From Oscillospiraceae bacterium (GTDB lineage Bacteria > Bacillota > Clostridia > Oscillospirales > Acutalibacteraceae): 64,000 nucleotides of DNA. The stretch's first letter is position 1, and every line of letters starts with the position of its first letter. The translations under genes and the position numbers were made by a program. Where the stretch lies: assembly GCA_031268095.1 (NCBI GenBank), contig JAIRXU010000028.1, forward strand, positions 19,209 through 83,208. Reading direction: 5' to 3'. The notes below the pieces were generated by a model, which was given only the letters and a program-made list of their open reading frames with translations, was not told the origin of the DNA and searched no databases. Of the stretch, positions 16,833-25,755 are shown one piece after another.

Positions 16833-18638
16833 ATGAACGAACCCTTGAAGAAACCCGACCCCGCAACTGCCCCGGAGAGCCACAGCCCCAAGGACAGGCC
16901 GGAGATCATCCAGCTGGCGGGGCAATTGCAGCAGCGAACAGAGGAACCTCCCCTGGCGAGCAGCGGCGGCAGCGGGATCATCCCGCTTGTCTGTCCGCTC
17001 ATCAAAGACGAGCGGGGCGAAAACTACTGGTTCAACGGCTGTGTGCGCTATGCCATGGAGGCCCTGGGCGAGCCGGACTATGACTACTGGTTTTTCGCGG
17101 GCCTCACCGGCGACATTTTTACGCAGATTTATTCCTTCCGTGAGGACTACGAGGCCTGCGCGGCGTCAGATTTTCTCATGGGGCCGGACTACGCGCTATG
17201 GGTATTCGCGCGGGTGGGCTACGATTGTACCTATGTGACGGAGCCGCAACTTCTGGCCAACCGGGCGCATTACCTGCAAAAAATCATGGACAGCATCGAC
17301 CGGGGTGTGCCGGTGATTCACTGCGGCTGGGGCGTGTTCGTGGGCTATGAGGACGGTGGGCAAACCCTGCTGTACCTTACGCGCGAACGCACCGAACCCA
17401 AGCGCCTGGCCCTGGGGACGGATCGCTTCATCGCCGAGCCCATTGCGCCCGACGAAGGGCAGCGCAGCATCACATTCCCCGTCTGCGACCTGATTTTCGT
17501 GGGCGAAAAAACGCGGCAGGTTCCCCTCGCGCAGCTTTACCGCGAGGCCTTTGAGCGCTTGCCCGCGCAGCTAACCATTCGGACAGATGATTATATCTTC
17601 GGGGCCGAGGCCTTCCGCGCTTGGGCCGATGACATCGAAAACGGGAGGATTTCCGCGCCAGCGCCCCGTGGGGGCGATGCCGCCTGGTGGTCGAATTACT
17701 CAAACTATGTCTGTGTGTTGGCAACCAACGGCTCGTGCTGCTTCCGTTTTCTGGACAAGGCCATGGAACTCAACCCGGACATGGCCTGGCTCCGGGAAGT
17801 CAGCGCGCTGTACAAAAAGATGGGCGATATGTGGATGCATGACAAGGACTGCCTGGAAAAGCTGGGCGGCGGGTTCAACGTGAGCGCAAAGACGCTGGGC
17901 AACCCCAAAAAGCGCGCCCGCATCGTGGCGAAAATCCGTCAATTCGCCGATTGCGCGGATGAAGTTTTGCGGATTTTGGAGAAATCGGGCACAAAAGGCC
18001 TGCGCGAACCCTTGAAGAAACCCGACCCCGCAACTGCCCCGGAGAGCTACAACCCCAAGGACAGGCCGGAAATTTTGAGGATGGCGGTGGAGTACACTGG
18101 CAGCCTGCGTCCGCTCCGCGCGCTGCGATCGTTCCAGGAAGCGTTCGAAATCTTCCGGTTGCCTGCATGCCGGGCCATCGGTGTGGAGCAGATTTACAAA
18201 ATGGGCGAAGGGGGCGAGCACGCGGCGGCCCCGCAGCGGGATCGTGTGCCGCGCTCGGAGGTCTGGCCCATTTTGTGGGCGCTGCCGAAGGTAATCCCGG
18301 AGGACAACTGCATCGGCTGGACTTGCGGCTGGGCGACGGAACCCAACGCGTTCTGCTATCTGGTGGCGGTGCTGTGTCCGGCGGGCACACCCGTGCCGGA
18401 AGGCTGCCAATACCGCGACGTCCCTGCGACAGAGGTGGCCGTTGGGCTCTGGGGCGAAGACATGGGCAAAGTCATCAAGCGCGCGAAAAAACAGGGCTAC
18501 GATACGCACTATAACGACGGGGGCTGCTGCTGGAATTTCGAGCTTTATCTGGACGCGGAAACGAAAGCGCTGCCACACGGCAACCAAGAATGGCGCTGGG
18601 CGGTCCCGGTGCGCGAAGCGAAAAAACACAGGAAATGA
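16833..18638 (+). CDS. Two-module fusion: N-terminal papain/BtrH-like module plus C-terminal GyrI-like effector-binding module
   Basis: MNEPLKKPDPATAPESHSPKDRPEIIQLA...GENYWFNGCVRYAMEALGEPDYDYWFFAGLTGDIFTQIYS...; the repeated EPLKKPDPATAPESYNPKDRPEI starts the second module ...VWPILWALPKVIPEDNCIGWTCGWATEPNAFCYLVAVLCPAG.... Domain naming is tentative. Confidence 0.7.
   Translation: MNEPLKKPDPATAPESHSPKDRPEIIQLAGQLQQRTEEPPLASSGGSGIIPLVCPLIKDERGENYWFNGCVRYAMEALGEPDYDYWFFAGLTGDIFTQIYSFREDYEACAASDFLMGPDYALWVFARVGYDCTYVTEPQLLANRAHYLQKIMDSIDRGVPVIHCGWGVFVGYEDGGQTLLYLTRERTEPKRLALGTDRFIAEPIAPDEGQRSITFPVCDLIFVGEKTRQVPLAQLYREAFERLPAQLTIRTDDYIFGAEAFRAWADDIENGRISAPAPRGGDAAWWSNYSNYVCVLATNGSCCFRFLDKAMELNPDMAWLREVSALYKKMGDMWMHDKDCLEKLGGGFNVSAKTLGNPKKRARIVAKIRQFADCADEVLRILEKSGTKGLREPLKKPDPATAPESYNPKDRPEILRMAVEYTGSLRPLRALRSFQEAFEIFRLPACRAIGVEQIYKMGEGGEHAAAPQRDRVPRSEVWPILWALPKVIPEDNCIGWTCGWATEPNAFCYLVAVLCPAGTPVPEGCQYRDVPATEVAVGLWGEDMGKVIKRAKKQGYDTHYNDGGCCWNFELYLDAETKALPHGNQEWRWAVPVREAKKHRK
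16838..16906 (+). repeat. 69-bp direct repeat copy A
   Basis: cgaacccttgaagaaacccgaccccgcaactgccccggagagccacagccccaaggacaggccggagat; about 66/69 identical to 18005-18073. Confidence 0.95.
18005..18073 (+). repeat. 69-bp direct repeat copy B
   Basis: cgaacccttgaagaaacccgaccccgcaactgccccggagagctacaaccccaaggacaggccggaaat; in frame with copy A, 1167 bp apart. Confidence 0.95.
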
Positions 18639-18722
18639 CATGATGTCCCCCCTCCCCGCAGGGTGCGGTATGCCGCAAGCAGCATACTCTCTCTGCGGGA
18701 GAGGGGGTTCTGCCGCCGGCAA

Positions 18723-18785
18723 GTTGTTTTTGGCGCGATTCCGTTGTTTTGACAACAAAAACAACAGGTCGCGCAAAAGAACAAC
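18723..18785 (+). repeat. Long imperfect inverted repeat upstream of the small EamA gene
   Basis: GTTGTTTTTGGCGCGATTCCGTTGTTTT / AAAACAACAGGTCGCGCAAAAGAACAAC, 7-nt loop. Confidence 0.8.
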
Positions 18786-18821
18786 AAATAACGGCAAAAA
18801 ACAACAAAAGGAGCCTTGACC

Positions 18822-19235
18822 ATGTGGATTCTATACGCGCTGCTTTCCGCGCTGTTCGCCGCGTTGACATCCATTCTCGCGAAATTGGGCATGCAACATA
18901 TGGATTCAACCCTTGCCACCGCCATCCGGACAGTTGTCGTGCTGGTGATGGCCTGGGGCATCGTTTTTCTCACGGGCAAACAGCAGGGGATTCCGGATAT
19001 CATCCGCAAAAGCTGGCTGTTCCTGGCGCTCTCCGGCGCGGCAACGGGACTGTCTTGGCTGTTCTATTTTAAAGCCCTACAAATCGGAGACGTTTCCAAG
19101 GTGGCGCCCATCGACAAATGCAGCGCGGTCATCTCCATGGTGCTGGCCTTCGCGTTTCTTGGCGAGAAGGTCAATGTCAAGAGCATCGTCGGCGGGCTGC
19201 TGATCACCGCTGGCGCGCTGGTGCTGACGCTCTAA
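18822..19235 (+). CDS. Small EamA-like (single-repeat DMT) membrane transporter
   Basis: MWILYALLSALFAALTSILAKLGMQHMDSTLATAIRTVVVLVMAWGIVFLTGKQQGIPDIIRKSWLFLALSGAATGLSWLFYFKALQIGDVSKVAPIDKCSAVISMVLAFAFLGEKV... Confidence 0.9.
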   Translation: MWILYALLSALFAALTSILAKLGMQHMDSTLATAIRTVVVLVMAWGIVFLTGKQQGIPDIIRKSWLFLALSGAATGLSWLFYFKALQIGDVSKVAPIDKCSAVISMVLAFAFLGEKVNVKSIVGGLLITAGALVLTL

Positions 19236-19304
19236 GCCGCAGCGTCTCTAAAGGGATTTTCTTTGTCAGCCGCGCCGTACTGCCAAATTCCAGCGGAAAA
19301 GCCC

Positions 19305-19333
19305 TTGATAATTCCTAAGCGCCGTGGTATAAT
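19305..19333 (+). promoter_or_regulatory. Promoter of the YD-repeat lipoprotein gene
   Basis: TTGATA - 17 bp - TATAAT. Confidence 0.75.
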
Positions 19334-19449
19334 ACGTTTGATCGGTGCTTGCCGGGCGATATATCTGCCGAAAGAATGGCCAGCGCCATATCAAAAATCA
19401 AAGGCGGCCTCGCTCCCGCCGAGTTATATTTTTGCCCGGAGGTCTTTTC

Positions 19450-20508
19450 ATGAAAAAACTCCTCGCTTCCCTCCTCGCCCTCGCCCTGCTGCTGTCCCTC
19501 TTCGCCTGTACACCGTCTGCGGACGGACCCCTGACCGCTGACGCCTGGATCGCCAAAGGCGAAAAATACCTGCTCGACCTCGACTACGAGCAGGCCATTC
19601 TGGCCTTCGACGAGGTCATCAAAATCGACCCGAAAAATCCCCGCCCCTGGGAAGACAAGATCGTCGCCCAGGAGATGGACAACGACCACGACGGCGCGGC
19701 CCAGACCAACCAGCAGGCCCAGGAGCAAGTCCCGGACTTCCCGGTGATTCCCATTGATCCCGCCAATCCCGACCCGGCAGCAACCTTGCCGCCGATTTTA
19801 AAATGGCTCGAGGACCACGGCCTGCTCGATTTCCTGCAAAAGCTGCTCGCGCGGCTGGCCGAGCGCTGGCCGGAGATCGCGCTGTTCCAGACGGAGCTGG
19901 CGCGCGTGAAGGATCTGAAACCGCAAGCCAGCGGCGCGGCCGCGGAAAAAACGACCGAAGCCCCCAAGAAAAAATGGCTGCTGGAGCGAACGGACACTTA
20001 TAATGCCGACGGAACCCTGACTTCCTATACCACATACCAATACGACGCGAACGGGAACCAAACCAGGTCTGATTATTATTTTTCTGACGGTAGCCATAAC
20101 TACGAAACGTATCAGTACGATGCGGACGGAAAGCTAACCAGGTCTGATGATTATCCTTCTGATGGTAGCCATCACTACGGAACGTATCAGTACGACGCGG
20201 AAGGAAAGCTAACCAGGTCTGATGATTATCCTTCTGACGGTAGCCATTCCTACGGAACGTATCAGTACGATGCGGACGGAAACATCAACCGATGGGATAG
20301 TTACGATTCCAACGACAATCATGCCTACGGAACACGCCAGTACGATGCGGACGGAAAGCGAAGCAGGGATGATTATTATTCTTCTGATGGTTCTCATGAA
20401 TATGCGACGTGCCAGTACGACGCGAACGGGAATATCAGCCGGCTAGATTCTTACGATGCCGACGGCAAACTTACCGGCTACACCCTCTATACCTACACCG
20501 AAGCCTGA
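19450..20508 (+). CDS. Lipoprotein with C-terminal RHS/YD-like tandem repeats
   Basis: MKKLLASLLALALLLSLFACTPSADG lipobox; one TPR-like segment; then YxTYQYDADGKLTRSDDYPSDGSHx repeats. Confidence 0.85.
   Translation: MKKLLASLLALALLLSLFACTPSADGPLTADAWIAKGEKYLLDLDYEQAILAFDEVIKIDPKNPRPWEDKIVAQEMDNDHDGAAQTNQQAQEQVPDFPVIPIDPANPDPAATLPPILKWLEDHGLLDFLQKLLARLAERWPEIALFQTELARVKDLKPQASGAAAEKTTEAPKKKWLLERTDTYNADGTLTSYTTYQYDANGNQTRSDYYFSDGSHNYETYQYDADGKLTRSDDYPSDGSHHYGTYQYDAEGKLTRSDDYPSDGSHSYGTYQYDADGNINRWDSYDSNDNHAYGTRQYDADGKRSRDDYYSSDGSHEYATCQYDANGNISRLDSYDADGKLTGYTLYTYTEA
20030..20500 (+). repeat. 75-bp (25-aa) tandem coding repeats
   Basis: tacgaaacgtatcagtacgatgcggacggaaagctaaccaggtctgatgattatccttctgatggtagccat... 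repeated with increasing divergence. Confidence 0.9.
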
Positions 20509-20524
20509 CGGGGCGCAAAAAATA

Positions 20525-20547
20525 CCGGCAAAGACGAACTTTGCCGG
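20525..20547 (-). terminator. Terminator of the 58-aa small gene
   Basis: CCGGCAAAG-ACGAA-CTTTGCCGG; minus-strand 3' side TATTTTTTGC. Confidence 0.8.
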
Positions 20548-20575
20548 CGAGATGCAAGACAGATGGATCCCTGAA

Positions 20576-20752
20576 TCAGTTGAATGCGTCGAGGACGTTG
20601 CTGAGCGTCTTCATGGTCTTGTGCAGCGTTTTCTGCGCGGTTTTCTGGTAGCCCGGCTTCTGCATCGCGCCGCCCACCAGGCCCACCGCGCCGCCCACCG
20701 CCAAGCCGATTCCCAGACCCTTCACCAGCTGCGTCGCCTGCCATTTTGCCAT
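20576..20752 (-). CDS. 58-aa Gly-rich small membrane protein (below the ORF-track cutoff)
   Basis: Minus-strand ATG 20752 with AAAGGAGG RBS: MAKWQATQLVKGLGIGLAVGGAVGLVGGAMQKPGYQKTAQKTLHKTMKTLSNVLDAFN*; followed by a terminator. Confidence 0.85.
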   Translation of the reverse strand: MAKWQATQLVKGLGIGLAVGGAVGLVGGAMQKPGYQKTAQKTLHKTMKTLSNVLDAFN

Positions 20753-20853
20753 TATGAGTGCCTCCTTTCGTCCCGTGCTTGACTGAACCTTGACTGAAAT
20801 CAGTCGGCCCCCTTATCTTGCCCACGCCGGGCCAAAAAAACGGAGCCAAACGC

Positions 20854-21390
20854 ATGGAAATTATTCCCTCTCCGATGTCCTCTCCTTGTGCACTTCACTT
20901 GGTGCTGGTGGAACCGGAAATTCCGCAGAACACCGGCAACATCGCCCGGACCTGCGCGGCCTTGGGCGCGCACCTGCACCTGGTGGAACCGCTGGGCTTC
21001 CGGGTGGACGACGCGAAGCTAAAGCGCGCCGGGCTGGATTACTGGCGCCTGATGGATATCACATATTATCGGGATTTGGATGATTTTTTCTCCCGAACGC
21101 CGGGGCCTTATTTCTATTTCACCACCAAAGGTGGTCGGGTTTTTTCGGATGTTGCCTATCCGTCGGCAGTATATTTTCTTTTTGGCAAGGAAACCGCCGG
21201 TCTGCCGGAACCGCTGCTGCTGGCACACCCCGAACGCGCGGTCCGGATCCCCATGATTTCCGCCGCCCGCAGCCTCAACCTTTCCAACGCGGCCGCGGTC
21301 GCGGCTTATGAGGTTTCCCGGCAGTGGGGATATCCGGGTCTGCTGGGAGAGAACGGATATCTTTGGGAGGAGAATGCACCACATGCGTGA
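20854..21390 (+). CDS. trmL: tRNA (cytidine(34)-2'-O)-methyltransferase
   Basis: LHLVLVEPEIPQNTGNIARTCAALGAHLHLVEPLGFRVDDAKLKRAGLDYW...FGKETAGLPEPLL...IPMISAARSLNLSNAAAVAAYE. Confidence 0.95.
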   Translation: MEIIPSPMSSPCALHLVLVEPEIPQNTGNIARTCAALGAHLHLVEPLGFRVDDAKLKRAGLDYWRLMDITYYRDLDDFFSRTPGPYFYFTTKGGRVFSDVAYPSAVYFLFGKETAGLPEPLLLAHPERAVRIPMISAARSLNLSNAAAVAAYEVSRQWGYPGLLGENGYLWEENAPHA

Positions 21391-22486
21391 ATTTTTTTAC
21401 CGGCTGTTTGCGCTGTCATTTTGCTTTTTTAGACTGTTTCCTCTGCAAAAAAACAAAGTCGTCCTCCTCCTGCCTCACCGGGCCGGCGGATCTCTGGACG
21501 TTCTGGAAAAAGCGCTGCGGCGGCGCGGCGGAATCCGGATTGTCCGGGTACCCGTCGCCGGTTTCGGCGATGGCGTCCGGGCAATGGCGCGGTTCTTCAC
21601 CGCCCATGCCATGCATTTGGCGACGGCCCGCTGGGTATTCCTCAACGATAATTTCATGCCGATGGCTGACTTGCCGTTCTCCAAAAAGGCCGATATTGTG
21701 CAGCTTTGGCACGCGGAGGGCGCGCTGAAGACCCATGGGCTGAGCTTGGACCTCCCCGCTCGACTGCGCCGCCGGGTGGCGAAGGGTATGGCCCGATACA
21801 CGGCGGTAATCTGCTCCTGCGAAGCGGTAATCCCCTACTACGCGGAAGCGTTTGGTTTGCCCCCGGCGCGAATTTTGCCGCTGGGATCCCCTCGGACTGA
21901 TCTCCTCCTGTCGCCTGCCGACCCCGGCGCACGGGCCCGATTTGACGCAGCTCACCCGGACTGCGCGGGCAAACGACTGGTCCTCTATGCCCCCACATTC
22001 CGGGACAACCCCGCGGCGGACGCCCTGCTGCTGGAGCACTTCGACTTTCCCGCTTTTGGGGCGGCTTTTCCAGAAACCGTACTGTTGCTGCGATTGCATC
22101 CGCAGGTTCATGCGTCCCGGGACTCGGCCGACCTGCCCGGCGGCACAGTGGACGTGACAGAGGAAGAGGATTTGGCAGGACTGCTGCGGCTGGCCGACGC
22201 GCTGATCACCGATTATTCCTCTATCTGCCTCGACAGTGCATTTTTAGATGTTCCAACTTATTTTTACTGGTTTGACGGCGAGGATTATTTTCAAGGCAGG
22301 AATTTTTATGTCTCGCTATCAGAACTGGCGCCGGGGCCCATCGTTCGGGATTTTCCGGCGCTGCTGGCGGCCCTGCGCACCCCGGATGACGCCCGGGACC
22401 GGCGCCTGGCCTTCGCGGCGTTTCATTTGGGGCGCGTGGACGGCAAAGCGGCGGACCGGGTAACCGCACGTTTTTTGGGGGAATGA
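21383..22486 (+). CDS. CDP-glycerol glycerophosphotransferase family protein (TagB/TagF-like)
   Basis: ...ADIVQLWHAEGALKTHGLSLDLP...LGSPRTDLLL...KRLVLYAPTFRDN...ADALITDYSSICLDSAFLDVPTYFYWFDGEDYFQGRNFY. Confidence 0.9.
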   Translation: MREFFYRLFALSFCFFRLFPLQKNKVVLLLPHRAGGSLDVLEKALRRRGGIRIVRVPVAGFGDGVRAMARFFTAHAMHLATARWVFLNDNFMPMADLPFSKKADIVQLWHAEGALKTHGLSLDLPARLRRRVAKGMARYTAVICSCEAVIPYYAEAFGLPPARILPLGSPRTDLLLSPADPGARARFDAAHPDCAGKRLVLYAPTFRDNPAADALLLEHFDFPAFGAAFPETVLLLRLHPQVHASRDSADLPGGTVDVTEEEDLAGLLRLADALITDYSSICLDSAFLDVPTYFYWFDGEDYFQGRNFYVSLSELAPGPIVRDFPALLAALRTPDDARDRRLAFAAFHLGRVDGKAADRVTARFLGE

Positions 22487-22487
22487 A

Positions 22488-22522
22488 AACCGGGGCAAAG
22501 CGCTGGCTCTGCCCCGGTTTTT
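22488..22522 (+). terminator. Terminator
   Basis: AAACCGGGGCA...TGCCCCGGTTTTT. Confidence 0.85.
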
Positions 22523-23057
22523 AGGTATCCGGCGACTCCTGCGTGATCCAATAGCGCTGGAATATTTTTTCACCCTCTTGGCGCTCGTCTTCCAATACCC
22601 CGCCATTTTTCCGGATGGTTCGGGCCGAGCCAATGTTGTCTTTATCGCAAGTCACCAGCACCCGCAGGATGCCCCATTCCCGGCATTTCTCCAGGACCAA
22701 GCGCAACTGCTCCGCCGCGCAGCCCTTGCGGCGCTCCGAAGGCGCAACCGCATACCCGATTTGGCCGCCCCGGTGCAGCAGCGAATCGTTGAGCCGCCGG
22801 CGAACATTCACCGCGCCGAGGATCTTGTCCTCCCGCTCATCCATCAAAAACCAGGTTTGGGCAGGCACCCACCCGGCGGGCACCGTTGCTTCTGAAGAAT
22901 AACGCCGGAGTTTGCGCAGGAAGGCGGCGTAGGTTTTATCCGCGCCGAGGCCCGGGATTTGGCGTTCGCCCGCAGCGAGGAATTCTTTACGGTAGCGGTA
23001 CCAAAGCCGCCGGTGCCGCAGCGCTGGACGGACGAGATGCAGAGATATGGAGGGCAT
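22521..23057 (-). CDS. GNAT family N-acetyltransferase
   Basis: MPSISLHLVRPALRHRRLWYRYRKEFLAAGE...GGQIGYAVAPSERRKGCAAEQLRLVLEKCREWGILRVLVTCDKDNIGSARTIRKNGG. Confidence 0.92.
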   Translation of the reverse strand: MPSISLHLVRPALRHRRLWYRYRKEFLAAGERQIPGLGADKTYAAFLRKLRRYSSEATVPAGWVPAQTWFLMDEREDKILGAVNVRRRLNDSLLHRGGQIGYAVAPSERRKGCAAEQLRLVLEKCREWGILRVLVTCDKDNIGSARTIRKNGGVLEDERQEGEKIFQRYWITQESPDT

Positions 23058-23206
23058 GCCAATCCTTCTTTCTGCCGTTCGACGATTTGCTTTTTATTAT
23101 AGTAGAACGGAAATCGTTTGTCAAGATATTTTTCAAGGCGGGATCGGCCGCGAAATTTGAAAAAAACGCGGATGCAGACGCGTTCACATAAGGAGCAATC
23201 CAAGCC

Positions 23207-23767
23207 ATGAGAACCACCGATATTTTTCCCCTTGGCGCGCTTGCTCTCGGCGCGGCCGGCCTGTTGTGTTTATTTCAATTTTTTTCCGCCAAGCGCCGCC
23301 ATGTCCGCGTCAAGATACCCCACCTGTTCTTCGTGCGCTTTCTCGGGCTGTGGTACGCGGCGGCGGCTCTTACGCTGCTATTTAAGCTCGTCACCATCCG
23401 CTTTGCGCTGCTGGGCAGTCCCGATCCCCGTTGGTATTCCATCGGCAATCTTGTGCCGTTTCATACGATTGCCCAGTACGCCCGGCAGCGCAACTGGGTG
23501 CAGCTGGGCGGGAACGCCGCGGTGCTGTTTCCGCTGCCCTTGTTGCTGCGTTTTAATTTTCCAAAGATGAAATACAAGCGTGTGCTATGGATTGCCCTTT
23601 GCGCGGCGCTGCTCATTGAACCGGCGCAGTTTCTTGTCAACTTTGCGCTGCGCGCGTCCACCAATGTGATTGACATGGACGATTTGCTGCTCAACGCGGC
23701 CGGGTGCCTCTTGGGATTGCTGGCGCTGAAATTGCTGCAGCGGCTCCGGCCAAAGCGCGCGCCCTGA
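23207..23767 (+). CDS. VanZ family protein
   Basis: ...LGLWYAAAALTLLFKLVTIRF...NLVPFHTI...NAAVLFPLPLLLRFNFPKMKYKRVLWIALCAALLIEPAQFLVNFALRASTNVIDMDDLLLNAAGCLLGLLA. Confidence 0.85.
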   Translation: MRTTDIFPLGALALGAAGLLCLFQFFSAKRRHVRVKIPHLFFVRFLGLWYAAAALTLLFKLVTIRFALLGSPDPRWYSIGNLVPFHTIAQYARQRNWVQLGGNAAVLFPLPLLLRFNFPKMKYKRVLWIALCAALLIEPAQFLVNFALRASTNVIDMDDLLLNAAGCLLGLLALKLLQRLRPKRAP

Positions 23768-23864
23768 TTTTTGGCCCGTCATTCTCCGGGCTAATTTTCC
23801 CTTGCACTTTTCCGCTGGCTGTGGTATACTTTTTTGGAATCCAACGGAATGCGGGGAACCGAAG

Positions 23865-25058
23865 ATGACGTTACAAATCATGACTCTTGTGCTGGCCCTC
23901 ACGGCGGCGGGCGGGGCGGCGCTGAGCTTTTTGGCGGTGCGGAGTCTCACCGCCCGGTTAGGAAGCCCTTCGGCGGAGCGGGAGGCGGCGGACAAACTGC
24001 GGGGGCAGGTCGCGGCGCTGGAAAAAGCCATGCATGTGCAGATGCAGACGCTGCGGGAAGACCTTGCGGCGGGTTTTGCTATGTCTCGCCGGGAGCAAGG
24101 CGAGCAGCAGTTCCAGTCCCGGGCGGAACAGCGGGAAGCCCTGCGGATGCTGCAACAGAGCAACGAACAAAAGCTGGAACAGATGCGGCACACGGTCGAT
24201 GAACGGCTACAGACAACCCTGAACGCCCGGCTGGCGGAGTCGTTCAAATCCGTCAGCGAGCACCTGGAAAGCGTTCAGCGGGGGCTGGGCGAAATGAAAA
24301 CCCTGGCCGCAGACGTCGGCGGCCTGAAGAAGGCGCTGACCAACGTTAAAATCAAGGGAACCTTCGGCGAAGTGCAGTTGGAGCGTATTCTGGAGCAGAT
24401 GCTGCATCCCGGGCAATACGAGAAAAATGCCGCCACCAAGCGCGATTCTGCCGACCGGGTGGAATTTGCCCTGCGCCTTCCGGGACAGGAAGACGGCCGC
24501 TGCGTCTATCTTCCCATTGACTCCAAATTTCCAACAGAGGATTATGAGCGCCTGCTGACCGGGTACGAGCTGGGGGACAAGGAACAGATCGAGATCGGCC
24601 GCAAGGCGCTGGCGGACCGGCTGCGCAAGTGCGCGCGGGACATTGCGGCGAAATACCTCGACCCGCCGGACACCACTGACTTTGCCATTCTCTTCCTGCC
24701 GACAGAGGGCCTGTATGCCGAGGTGGTTCAAAACACGGCGCTGTTCGAGTCTCTCCAGCGGGAATTCCGTGTCACCGTAACCGGGCCGACGACACTGTCC
24801 GCCTTCCTCAACGCCTTGCAAATGGGATTCAAGACGCTGGCCATCGAGAAGCGCTCGGTCGAGGTCTGGCGGGTGCTGGGCGCAGTGAAAACAGAGTTCG
24901 AGACCTTCGCCGCCGCGCTGGAAAGCGCACAAAGCAAGCTCCGCGCCGCAGACAAGGAACTGGACAAACTCGTCGGCACCCGGACAAACGTCATGGCCCG
25001 CAAACTGCGGGAAGTGGAGCGGCTCCCGGCGGAGGAAGCGGCCGGGTTGCTGGAGTAA
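23865..25058 (+). CDS. rmuC: DNA recombination protein RmuC
   Basis: ...GEMKTLAADVGGLKKALTNVKIKGTFGEVQLERILEQMLHPGQYEKN...FALRLPGQEDGRCVYLPIDSKFPTEDYERLL.... Confidence 0.96.
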   Translation: MTLQIMTLVLALTAAGGAALSFLAVRSLTARLGSPSAEREAADKLRGQVAALEKAMHVQMQTLREDLAAGFAMSRREQGEQQFQSRAEQREALRMLQQSNEQKLEQMRHTVDERLQTTLNARLAESFKSVSEHLESVQRGLGEMKTLAADVGGLKKALTNVKIKGTFGEVQLERILEQMLHPGQYEKNAATKRDSADRVEFALRLPGQEDGRCVYLPIDSKFPTEDYERLLTGYELGDKEQIEIGRKALADRLRKCARDIAAKYLDPPDTTDFAILFLPTEGLYAEVVQNTALFESLQREFRVTVTGPTTLSAFLNALQMGFKTLAIEKRSVEVWRVLGAVKTEFETFAAALESAQSKLRAADKELDKLVGTRTNVMARKLREVERLPAEEAAGLLE

Positions 25059-25068
25059 GCTGAAAAAA

Positions 25069-25107
25069 ACAAAAAGGCGGGACGCCGGAGCGCCCTGCTT
25101 TTTTATG
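25069..25107 (+). terminator. Terminator after rmuC (possibly bidirectional)
   Basis: AAAAAGGCGGGACGC-CGGA-GCGCCCTGCTTTTTT. Confidence 0.75.
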
Positions 25108-25755
25108 TTATGCTGAAAATTTCCGCACCGAAAGGCACGGGCTTTCTACATAAAATCGCCATGGAAATTCCCGCGCCGCCCCAGCGTAGTCGATGTTGAT
25201 TCGAGGGGAAGTATGGATCTCCTCTGGCGGAACAGCATCTCCCTCTGTGAGGAACAACACGTCTCCCAGCAGGTCCGCACCATAGCAGCCGCGGTCCACC
25301 GCCATCGCCTGACAAAGTTTCCCCGGTCCGCCGCAGAGCGCCCAATCCGTCGGCGGCTTCGCCGGGGGAGGCCGGTGCGGCCGCTGCCGCCGCGCCGTCA
25401 TCAGCGCCCGCCCTTCCAGCGGCTCCAGCGCCCGCAGCAGCACACAGTCCGGCTGTCCCGGCTCGTTGCAAGCGACGTTCAGACAGGCATACATCCCATA
25501 GATCAGATAGACGTAGGCGAAGCCGCCAGGGCCATAGAGAACCTCCGTGCGGGGGCTGCGGGGCTTGTAGCTGTGCGCCGCCGGGTCCGCGGGACCCAGG
25601 TACGCCTCCGTTTCCACGATCCGCCCCGCCGTCAGGCCCTCTTCCGTCCGCCGCCAAAGGACTTTTCCCAGCAGCGCCGGGGCAACGTCCAGAGCGGAGC
25701 GGTAGTAGAAGGCACGGGGAAGAGTCACGCCGGGGGAACGTGTGGGTGAATTCAT
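25108..25755 (-). CDS. DNA-3-methyladenine glycosylase (AAG/MPG family)
   Basis: LPRAFYYRSALDVAPALLGKVLWRRTEEGLTAGRIVETEAYLGPADPAAHSYKPRSPRTEVLYGPGGFAYVYLIYGMYACLNVACNEPGQPDCVLLRALEPLEG. Confidence 0.95.
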   Translation of the reverse strand: MNSPTRSPGVTLPRAFYYRSALDVAPALLGKVLWRRTEEGLTAGRIVETEAYLGPADPAAHSYKPRSPRTEVLYGPGGFAYVYLIYGMYACLNVACNEPGQPDCVLLRALEPLEGRALMTARRQRPHRPPPAKPPTDWALCGGPGKLCQAMAVDRGCYGADLLGDVLFLTEGDAVPPEEIHTSPRINIDYAGAAREFPWRFYVESPCLSVRKFSA

